Assembly (NCBI GenBank): GCA_964036155.1
Contig: OZ038423.1
Coordinates: 61,457,249 to 61,521,248, forward strand
Length of the DNA: 64,000 bases
Source of the DNA: Diploscapter coronatus
Lineage: Eukaryota; Nematoda; Chromadorea; Rhabditida; Rhabditidae
Reading direction: 5' to 3'
Below, in pieces: positions 13,501-25,500 of the stretch. The notes beneath the pieces are model-generated. The model did no database searches, had not been told where the DNA came from, and was given only the letters and a program-made list of their open reading frames with translations. The translations under genes were made by a program, and so were the position numbers. The first letter of the stretch is position 1. Each line of letters begins with the position of its first letter.

Positions 13501-16500
13501 CTTTTATTTCTATCCTCCAACGTCTCTTTTTTCTCTGCTATTTCTCAATCAAAAAGCTCCACCCGCTATCTTTGCTTGCTTGTGCCTTTTCCAAGACCGG
13601 CCACGTTTTGTGTCTCTGCCTGTATGTCTGTCTGTATGACTCGAGGCATTGCGCCCTGATCGTTGCATCATTTCTTTCTCTCCCTCGCCTTTTGCCTCAA
13701 GGCATCTTTTTGATCTCATAGATTATCGTTCTATTTCGCCGAAATAGTTTGTCTAATCCTCTAAATCTCGAAAAATCCAATGCTATTTTTTCATTCAAAA
13801 TTCTTTCTTGAATCCTCTAGAATTTTCATCATCTTTCCTCAAAATCTTCTTTGGTTCTCTAATCCATCCTCCAGAATTTTGCCTCTAACTCGATAACAAC
13901 ACTATTTCTCTGCGGAAGCTTGAAAGATTTCTCTTCCTCTCTTGTTTTGTGAGTTTATTTCGCTTCTGGATATGTCTAGCTGTTTTTCCTCTCCATTATT
14001 TCCCCACTATCTTCCTGATGACTCGATGTCTCCAGTGCATCTTGATCTGCGATGATCTTTTTCTACAGGCTTACAAGTGAGACAGAGATGTTTGTGTGGC
14101 GTACATGCGTTCGCACGCTTTTGCAACCGCAGCGCTCCTTTCTTATGTCTCATCAAATCATGCTATATCTCATAGATATCTTTTTTATTGTATTCAAGTA
14201 AAAGCCATTCGGTATCATCTATATTTTCCATCCTAATTGAATATGTTTATCTTTTTCAAATCTATCTCAACTTTTACTAGCATTACTAAACTGAACGAGT
14301 TTTACAAATATGTGATTAGTGCATTTCGAGAGACTTGATTTTCTCTCATCGTTTCATCTCTGATTGATTTTGCATCTAAACAATATCTTCTGAGGGATTA
14401 TGGATCAGTAGATAAGCATGCTTATTAAGCCAATCTAGCAGCAAAAGAGCCAAGGCCACGCGACGCACGCGCGCTTGTCAGAGGCACTTCAGATATATTT
14501 GTGTAAATCTTCCTGATGCTTAACTTTTTCCACATGTGTTACTCCGATGATGCATCCCACGAGCGTTCATTTTTCGTATTCTCGATCGATGTTTTTCTCG
14601 TTCGTCATTCAAGCCTGAATATTCCAGAGTAGAGCCTACATTGGAAGCAACTTATTGATTGGTATTCGTCAGCTATTTGTCGGTTAATTTATTCCTCTAA
14701 TCATGTGGATGGTCGTTAGTGAGGATCCCGGAGGTCGTCTCCGTTACCAGTACCATCAACCCATTCAAACCATCCCCAGAGCGCCCGTCATCAAGAACAT
14801 CCCCATCAAATACACCGCAGCCAGCGATTTCGTCAATAACCCAAGCTATTCCCGAGGATGCCCCACATTTCCCGAGTCATCCATCTATAGCAATCCCGGG
14901 ACTTCTGGCACTTTGCGTTTTCATCGCCCCTCCCCAGTGCCGAAGCCGACCGAGTTTGAAATCGAGCAATATGACAACGTGAACCCCGACTCGTCGCTCT
15001 ATGGATACGCTCACGCAACGATCGCCGGCGCAAGAGGAACTGGTGTTGGACCTTCTATATCCAGAAGAAGTGTCAGTCCGTACAACCGAAGAAGCGTATC
15101 GAGGAATTCAAGGGAGCGGGACACGAATTCGTCAGGATCGACAACGTCTAGTTCGGAGTACATGGAGCCCAACATTGGGCATTACTCGGAGCTCTCCACT
15201 GGATCAGTACGATTTGTGCGTGGCGTGAATGGTCGTCAACCGCGGTACGGCGAGACGGGCGTGTACTACTATTCACGCGACCCGCTGCCGAACGGCGCAT
15301 CGCAGCCAACCGACTGTCCTCCCGAGTTGCCGTCGCCCGACTACTCGCCTCCGATGGCGACGAAAAACCGCGTACGCTTCCATTTACCGGACATGCCCGT
15401 GAGCCGTGGAGAGTACGTCACCTCGCAACTCGCGCCCAGTCCTACGTTCGACGACCGGGAACGCCACATCTACGGCAGCGTCAACTTGGATCCCGATCCG
15501 AGGCGCGTGTCGTCGAAGATCGAAAAAGGAGAGGTTGTGCGCGGAAACGTCGTATCGATTCAATGTCGGCGGCAACGGTCGGCGTCCCCGACGTACGACC
15601 AAATCGACCGAGAGCCGGTGTACGCATACTTCGAGTCAGCATCGAGTTCGACTGCGGGATCGGTCGGCTCGAATTCGCCAAACACTTCGACGTCGTCGGG
15701 CAGCGCAGGGTCCGAGAACAACGGCACGCTGACGAATGGCAATTCGAACGTGACTAATACGGTAGGCACATCGCCGAGAAGGACGCCTCCTCCCCCACTG
15801 CCTCCTCTGCCCCCGTCAAAATATCGACTCAATCGAAACAAGAAAATGCTCACCGATGGTATGTTCATCGATTTTTCCATCAACTCGTGTTCCTGCGCTT
15901 TTTTCTCTTTATTCTCTGCTTTTAATATGATTAGTGCTAAATTCGTCATCCCTGAACCAGGAAAAGTATTGTTTTACAAATTTTTGGGGACATTTCGCAT
16001 TGTTCTCTTCTTTCCTCCCTTTTTGACTGGAATTTGACGGTTTAGGGCGTCTTTTTTTAGTTCCGAGAGACGCGTTTTTACGACGACTTTTTCGGTGGTG
16101 GCTGAAAAGAGCTCGCATTTCGTCGTGTTTTCCGTCGTAAAGACCAGGACTTAGCCGGTGAAAGAGCAGTGAAAATCGCAAAATTGTGTGTGTGTGTGTG
16201 TGTGTGTGTGAATTCGACGATGTTTTCTTGGTGCTATTTCTCGGTCTGTTTTTCTTTCATTGAAGAGATCAGTGCTATTTCTCGATTTGCTTTTTTCTTT
16301 CGATCGGGAAAATCAGTGCTCTATTTCGTCGTTTTCCATAGTGTGGGAATCAGCTCGCGCGCGAGTCGTTTGCCGGCTTAGTTCAAATAGAACGACGATT
16401 CGACTATTTGACGGTGATTGTTCAAAGGTGTTCTAACGCGCAAGCGCGCACCCCCTGGACAAGTGGGGAAATAGCGTGAGAAATTTTGGAAAAGATAGAG

Positions 16501-19500
16501 AAATTTAGATATAGCGTAGGAAAAGATGTTAAGAATAATGAGATAGTGTAGAAGAATCGTAGAAGAGAAGAACAAACTAGGAAATAGTGTAGTAGGAGCG
16601 TCATAGAAGGATTGACCAAAAAGCAGAGAAGAAAGAAAGCGCTTTTCTGCGACTTTTCGGCGGGCAGAGGTAAAGAAAATGAAGTGAACTGTCAAATCGT
16701 CGCGAATCGGTTGGAGAAATGAAAAATGAGACGAGGAAAGACGGGAGGAACAAGTTTTTTGCCTGGCTAAGGAAGAAATGAAGAAGATGGAGGATTGCAC
16801 ACAGGAGAATCGCCTCGAAGAGTCAAATGGCCATCCGAAGAATTGTTTTGAGTTTGGGCGCCAAATAAGCGATGTTGATAGTGAAGGAAATTTTAGGGGG
16901 TTTTTGTATTTTTTTAGACACTCGACTTCCCATTCGGATTAGTATATCGTATGAAAATGAGCTATAAAGTAGGATCATCGAAATATAGTATTGGCAGTTT
17001 CAACATGAATTTAGCGGATTTTTTTGACATCATATTTCCTCGCTAATTCCTGTACCTACTCGACAAGGAAAAATGACAAACTAAAATAGGTTTTTTGAAA
17101 CATCCATTTTTCAATACCGATCATGTAATTTTCACTTCTTCGAAAAGTAAAAAGGGTGAAATTTTGTTGATTCTTCGCGCGTTGAACGCGATATGTGCTG
17201 AGCTATTGAAACTATTGAAATTATGGGAACCGTTCGAGAAATAGCACATCAAATAAGAGAGAAAAAGATGTCTCGCCAGAGCTTACCTAATATGAGTTTG
17301 AGCTTCTAGGTCTACAAAGGGAAAATAGTGCGGAGAAAATGAGAGGCAAGAAAGAAGTTAGACGAAAGTACGTGAGCTAAAGAGTACAGTCTCTTCCCGT
17401 TTGCTTGGTCAAGTACTTATCTTATCTTCAACGATTTACCCTCAGGGAACTTCTGCTAAGATTTTCTGAGATATACAAGATTTCCTAGGGGATTTTGGTG
17501 TTTACAAAAAAAATGACGTGTTTTTTCAAAGTGGAACGATTTTAGTGAAAGTTTTAGAAGGAGAATTAGGGCTATCGTTAATTTATTGCCTGTATGACAC
17601 GTTCTTCGTAAAAATCGAGTTTTCTATAGAGGGGGGTGGTACCCAAGAAGTCGACCCTCAAATTTCGAGCTGATTTTTTGTCCCTGGGGGTTTTCGACTA
17701 CGCTGATTACGAATCTGACGGTTAAAACCCGATCCGACCACTTGTTCCGCCTGTTCCGGAAGGTCCGCATCCGGTAGTTCCGGAAAATTATATTTTCGTT
17801 ATTCTGCATGGAAAAAATTCTAATTTGATATCAAAATGCTCGCAGAGACCAACTGAACATGATTCTGAAAAGATCTCGTCGAAATGACACCGAATAAGGA
17901 AGTTATGATGAAAATAGTGAAACATATGGAAAATATCATATCGATTTTTCGTGTTTTTTTAATTTTTATTTTTTTAAAAGTGCCGGATTCCGTGAGTTAT
18001 TTATACTGGGAAGTAGCCCAGGCCTTCTAGTTTCTGGAACACTTAACCGTTTTCCTATAGACTGTGCGCCAGGCGAGTTTTGTCCACTTTTGTCTTGCCA
18101 ATTTTCGCCCTTCTCTATAGAAGCTTATGATTCAGTGCATAAAATTGCCTAATGACCCATGAATGTGATACATTATTGAAATGCTAATTATCTTCACTTT
18201 CAGACGGCTAATTCTAATTACCGATTTAATTGAGCAGTTATCGATTTTATTGATTTATCGATTTTTTACTCAATGGAAGTGAACGCGCGCACCTATTTGT
18301 GAACTGAAAGTAAAAACGAGCTCGAAAGTGGCTAGTAATTGAATGGAAACTATTTAATTAGACTAATTAGCATAATTATCTAAAAGGTTAATTGGTCAAT
18401 TAGCGATTTCATACGATATTTGACATCGCTATTTTATTTGGTAGAGATTTTTTCATGTATCTTTTTCGAATTTAATTAATCAAGTTTCATTCATAATTGT
18501 AGCGAGATAATTATGGCATGCTAATTAGCTCATCTAATTACTCAATTGACTCAGTGATTATCTCACTTTCGTGTGAACTTGAGCCCATTTTTCCTCAAAA
18601 TTCGTTAGCTATTGTTTTTGTGCAATTAATATTCTACCTATGCCTGTAAAATTAAAGTTGTCTACGTTAATTAATTTGTAATTTTGGACATCATATTTGT
18701 CAGGATTCATGAAATATTATTTCACTCACTTTTGTGCAAAACTGAGGCATTCATTTTATAGACTTTCAAGATATGAATGACGACACTGACCCAAGATATA
18801 AAACTTGCAGAAAAGATTACAAAAGGAGTTTATTTGGAAAAAAACGGTCATAGTATCGTGACTTAATACAAAGATTGACTTTCTCTATTCGAACGAACAT
18901 TTTTTTTTTAAATAAATAAAGGAAAATGACTAATAATTATAATAATCAAAGGTATTTACAGGTGATATAAAAAATTTTAGTTTGAGGAAAATAGGATAAA
19001 ATTGTACATTCGATCTAATAACCGCACATTTTAATGAAATAAGTATTTGAACAAAACGAAACATGTACAATATTTACCCGTTTTCAAAAATTTAAATATT
19101 TGAATGGGTATCTATTCAGAAATTTCCTGGCAAGAACTCGTGGAGGGTCCGTTGTAAGTTGCAGGAGTCTCTTTTTCAACGGTAACCGACAGGCTCCCTG
19201 CAACTTGAGTCACCGACTTCTTCAGTCTCCTCGTAGTCTTCGACCAGTGATCCTTGCCGTTGTGCTCCTCATGTTTGGTCTCTTCCTCGACATCTTCAGT
19301 TCCTCTCATCACTTTCAACTCATATCTTAAGCGGTTCGCTCTGAAAAATGTTGGGTCCTGGGGCCAAATAAATCGTCGAATGCGTAAAATTAGTCTAATT
19401 TCTACGAAAGAAAATTTTCGAAAAATCATAACTTCCTATATTTCTAACGAAATTTCATGATTATTTTTTTATTTTGTAGATCTTCAGTAGGAGAATAAGA

Positions 19501-22500
19501 TAAAAATAAAAGTGAAATTTTAGGAGAATATTTTTGGTAGGAAAAAGTTACTCGAAGATACCCTATATACCCGTACTGTGTTTACAAGGGTAATATGAGT
19601 TAATGTCGGAGTCTTCCATAAAATCTTGTAGAGCTGTTCAAGTTGATCAACTTTTGTTCCAGAACTTATTCTAGAATGTGCACACACAGGGAGATATGAA
19701 TTTTTTGAAATTTTGGTCAAAAAATCATTATGGTGAATTTGGTCGTTGAACTTCAAAAAATTCTGTAGTCCCAACGGTAATGATTCGGGAGTGGGTCCAA
19801 CGGTCAAAGTTGTTCATCGTGTCATTCTATACAACATACTGGAAGGACGAATTTTTCCAACGTTATTTACCCGTAAACACAGTACGGATCGAAAAGTCCA
19901 CAATCAAGACGCGAAAAGTGCGCATTTCTGCAGAAATTGGTATTCAAAAAATTTCTCTTTTGATTAGTGATAATCTAGGGACTAGATGCTGTCGAATAAA
20001 AAAAGAATAATTTAATTTGGTTCAGAAATAAGGAAGTTATTTTTTTTAAATGAAAATGTCTCACTCCAGTTTCTGGTAGATATTCAGCGCGATAGAGAAC
20101 AGAAGAACGAGAAGAGACGCGATGAAGAGCCAAAACCAGGTACTAAATCGAAGATTTACTGAGCAAATTTAATTCGAGCAATTAGTTAATTTTTGAAGAT
20201 TGATAAACGGACAACGGTAAATTTCAAAAGCTAACTCCTTATAGAACGCCATCGGTTTGATAGAATTGACGATGTCACCCATTGCGCTCCCGAAGTTCGT
20301 CTTCTTCTGCTGATCTTCAGCGTCTAAATCCTGGATATCCGCTCTCTTCCACATGTTGAGAGCCATCTGAAGACAATTCTTTGAGAAAAATTACAAATTT
20401 AAAGTTTAAAATGCACGTAATGACTGACAAATGACGTACTATAAAATCGTAATAGGTCAATACAAGAGTTCCTGAAGCTTTCTGAATTTTCTCCAAATTT
20501 GTATAATATTTCCTCCTGAATTAGATATTGTTGTAGGCGAATGTATTCTTCTTTGAATCCTAATAGCTTATCCTGAAACTTTTTCTAAAAAAATATTTTA
20601 TTCAGATAAATCTTCCATAGGTGGAACCGAAACTGCCAGTGCTCTTTTCGTATCAATCTTAAATTTTTATATTATGAATAGGAAAAAGTTGTACATTTGA
20701 TATTTCAGCCTTGCCTGCGTCTGAGTATACAAAGATATTACTGTCTTCAACCTATACTAGATCGATAATCTAAATAAATGGTAAAACAATTTCATGATAT
20801 TCTGAATTTACTTTAAAAATATCTAGTCGATAGTCATCTCAAATACTTCATTATCGCATGCATAGGTCTAATGATTTTTTTCTTGAAATTTACATAATTC
20901 TGCATAACTCTGCCTAAAATTCCAGTATATTTTATTCTGAATTTAAATAAAAAATATTTGTCAAAATTAAATTTTAAAAGCGAATTGTTTTGTAAGTGTT
21001 CACAACTCGTCTCTTCATTTGAACTTTTCTCTTATCGATAATGATAACTAAATTGGATCAGTAAAGTAGAACAAATGCATTTAGCAAGTAAAAAAATGCA
21101 AACCAAATTGTATCATCATGCCAAAAAAAGACTGCGCACTGGGTATTTCACCTATCCGTCCTTGAAAAAGGAGAACATAATGCAATATCAACAGTTAAAG
21201 GAGAAAATAAACACCTGACAGCCATTCGTAAATTTGTCTTTCTACTAAGTATAAGTACAGCCATTTAATTAGTTTCCAAAGCTGAATATGCAGCTTTTTA
21301 CATGGCTATTTCTTATTCTTTATTCTCTAGACATCGAAACTGAATCATCAGCTCATGAATTGAGCCATCTTGAGAAGATATACTTACCCAAAGCTAGCCC
21401 CCTCGTACAACAATACCACCGAGAAATCATTACTCTTCGCCACATGCTTTCTTATACGCTGGAGGCATATGCTAAAATGGCTAAATTTTTTTGTCCATCT
21501 CATCTCCAACTTGTGAAAAATTCGGCTCTGGATCTTTCGGAATTAGACCATCTCGGATGGCTGATGAGGAACGCTACGTCCAATTGTTCATCGAAACTGG
21601 ATTGCACCTTAGCAGCTAATTTTCTAAAGGAGGTGCAGTCATTTTTATACAACAAAACATCGTCCATTCATTGTCCCACAGCTTGCCTCAATATTCCTAA
21701 AATTATTGAATCTACTGCTTTGCCTATTGGCTATTCCACTCAGTCAAGTATTGAAGCTACAAAATCTGAGACTTCCTTGTCGTCGTCCATTCCCAAATCG
21801 AATGCTAAAGCTGCCGGTGCAATGGATCCTGAAGACCCTGACATTAAGCGATCAGTTGAAAAAGAGTTGGGAGAAGCGAAGAAGAAACTGAGTGAATGTG
21901 AGCGGCAGCGGTTGGAACAAGGCACTTCTCAAGATAAAGGGCAAGCCAGCGGTGATTCGAGTGACTCTATTATTCCTAAAGTTGGCAAGACTAATCAAGA
22001 TCCTGGACATTCCTGCTACTTTTCTATTGAACGTCGATCGAGTATGGAAATTGGTCCTCGTTATCAATATTCACAAGTGAGCACTAAATGCGAGGGAGAA
22101 CTAATTAAGTGAGGATTTTGTGATTTTTACTTTTATTTATTTATTACTTTACCTTTCTATCTTTTTGTTTTGTTTCCTACTTCATAAAACTACAATAGAA
22201 AGGAGAGAAAAGACAATTTCTGATAGTGAGAGGTAACTTGAAAATATAGAAAAATCTATTGTTATGGCTATTTATTCCGCATTTTCGCATTCCACTTTCT
22301 AAATTTTTATTCATGAAGATCAACTTTCTTTATCAAATGAGCAGGCCGAAAGGCAGAAAAAAGCAAGCGAACGTGAGTGAATTTGAAATTAAAGAAGGGA
22401 AATAAAATGCATCATAAAAGCGACTTCAATATTCGAGTTTTATATTATGCAAGTGATTGCCTATTTTTGCTATTCATTCAACTAATATGCCCATTATTAT

Positions 22501-25500
22501 CAGGCTCATACTTTGAATAATTTAGATGGAATCAAATGCTTGGGGACTTGCCACAAAGGCAATTATATGGTATAGCCAATGAAATGGCTTTGGCAGCACA
22601 ACGAGGTGCAGCGGAACAAATTGACGTTAATGATCCAAGTGTAGGAGAGCGACTCATTTGCTCGCGTCATAAAAATGTACGTACCTGAACGAAATATTTA
22701 CAAGCTAACTGTAAATAGATTTAGGAATTGGTCACACAATATGATAGTGGAAAATTCGCCAGGCATTATAAGACGAGTCATGATAAAAAGCCTCAATGCT
22801 CATTTCCCTTGAATTTGCTAACAATTAGCCATGGAAATATTATCGGTCATTATCGTTTAAACAACGATCAAGCAACTGCTATCTTGTTGGCCAATAATAC
22901 GCACTTAATGGATGGATTACGTAATACTAATTAGAGATAATTGCGAGTTTAATATAAAATTTCACTTTTAGCATTATGCAAAACGCATAAGGAGGCTGTT
23001 GATAAAGTAGAATCGGAAATGAGAGAGGCTAATCCTAAGTAAGACTAAAACTATTGCATTTTATGAACTATTAGCGGAATATTTTAGCCTTTTTCCGACA
23101 ATAACGACTACAAGCATGCCAACTACTACGACGGAAACAACAACGACGGTATCGGATTTGGACGACATTGACAATTATTATGATGAGAGCAGCTATGAAG
23201 ACCAATCTACAACAACTGTCAAGCCCAAGCCATTTTCGGATCAAATGTGTCCCAATGAAATGCCCTTCATTCGTCAAATTGTCAAAATTAATAATATCAA
23301 GAAACTTTCATCTAAAATTCCCTATTATACGTTGTCTAGTGAGGTAATAGCTTGAGATCTCTAATTTATAATACACAATCATTACTTATTTTAGGCAAGA
23401 AGAAGGAAAGTGTACGCTTATCGTCGCCTAATTTATCGATTAGCTTACTGTATTGCTGGTGGATCCTACGAAGATTTAATAAAAGAGGCGATAAAACGAG
23501 TAGTTGATAAGGTAAAATATGCATGGAAAATCTCTTAAAATTCGCTGTATTCAGTTCTGGGGTACTGGACTTAGAGAGCAGCAAATTGATCTGGGTCTGC
23601 AGCATGTAGCCGACATGTATGCTGTCACCTATTCGAAGTTTGGGCGGGATATTCTTTTGGCATCGGTGGCGCCGAAAAACTCAGATTCTAAACTGATGGC
23701 CTACATTCCTGGTCTCAGCCATTATGCGTGCAGCCGTGCTCGTCGAATTGCTCGTGGTTTTGACTTCAATCCATACATGTCTTTGCGAACGCGAAACAAA
23801 TACAGCCAGGCAAAACTGACAGCGTTCATTCAATATTTAGCAAGGTGAGGAAATTACTTTACGCTAAATAAGAATATTTTAAGCCCGGAAATCACCTTAG
23901 AAATAGGGTGGGGTGAAAAGACGGTGGAGCTGCAGAGCGGTGAAACAGTGTCCGTGACAACTGGACTTCGGCTGATGTCTCACACGCAGATCGTGAACGG
24001 TTTTATAAAGGTTATGAAGGATAGGGGAGAGTTGCATCTGGTCTTCGCTAAATCGACCATGTATCGCATTTTGCGAGAAATTCCAGCAACAAAGAAACGG
24101 AGCATGCAATGCGTCGACTACATTCAGGCCGACGCAAGTGAAGTAAGATAAATGGATAGAAGAACAGCTTTTCATTTAAAATTGATATTTTTCTCTGCAA
24201 AATTAGTAGATAGATTTTTTGGACTCTAGAAATATTTATTTTAGTGCTTTTACAATTAGAATAGAATTTTTAATGTGATGAAATAGCCAACTTGAATTAG
24301 AATTGCAAAAATTTCAAGAATAGGATCAAATTTGAAAGTTAACATAATGAATATTAATAGCGCTAAAATATTTGGTCAATTGAAATTGATGTTAAATTAT
24401 TATTTCAGGCTGTCGAAATTCTTCTGGAAAAGTTAAAGGATTGGTACATGCTGGGAGAAATTGATGAAGCCACGAAGAAGGATTTGCACCATCGAACTCT
24501 TGAATTGTATGCATATCTACGAACCCAATTCAAACAGCGGATAAAGCTTTACAGCCAGATCTCAGATCACTGCGCTCTTAGAGCCCTATCCGATCCGACT
24601 AACCAGCATTATCGTAGAAATTGTTATGATGCACCTAACAACATGCATAATCATAAAATACGCTGTGATGCATGCGAGGAAGTGAAGACGACTTTGAAAA
24701 TGCTGGAGACGCTAGTAGGAGAATGGGTAAAGGAGGCTCAAAATGATCCAGCCCGGCTCAAGGATATGCTCAACCGTCAAACGATTGTGAAGAGAGCTGT
24801 GAAGAAGATTCTGGAGTATAAGGCCCATGTCATTCGCGCGTGGTACTCGGAGTATGAAAGGCGCGAACTGGTTGCTTCGTTGACTGCCGGAACTGCGTTT
24901 GTGACATGCGATTATGCGCAGCGATGGCTGGCCCAGTACCACCGCGAACGCCAAAGTGACTACTATGGTAAAGCAGGGACTTCGTGGCACATCTGTCACG
25001 TCTTGGCAAAATTCGACGGTTATGCGGACTTTCTCTTTGAACATTCGTTCATCCATATCGTCAGCGGGAATGCGAAGCAGGTTCTTTATCGAGCTAAATA
25101 ATGTTGATTTATTTTTTTTAATTTTTAGAACTCTTCGACAGTAACTGCCTCCATCTATGACATGGCCCTTTGGGTGAAGCCGTTTGGAATTAAGCGGCTT
25201 ATCCTTCGGATGGATGCAGCCGGTAAAACAGCAATCATAAAAACGAAATGAAAATACAAATTTAGGCTATTATCGCTGTACGGACACAATATCTACCATT
25301 CCGTGGATATCCGAGCAGACTGGCGTTGAAATCACCATGCTGACCCATAGCGAGACCGGTACAGGGAAAGGATCCGCTGATCGGATTGCAGCACTCGTTA
25401 AACGGCAAGTGTACTATCAAATCGACCAGGGAAAAAATGCGGAAACTCCCGAAAACTTCTATGAACGGATAAAGGAGAGTGAGATAAAGGGGATCACCGT

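Noticed and set aside
15384..15949. Several overlapping frames on both strands across the 14703 exon
   Set aside because: They are shadows of a GC-rich coding exon; the 14703 frame starts at an ATG, has the best composition and ends at a strong donor.
17624..17809. 61-codon protein gene at the transposon tip
   Set aside because: It is duplicated simply because it lies in the inverted repeat, and its composition is not clearly coding.
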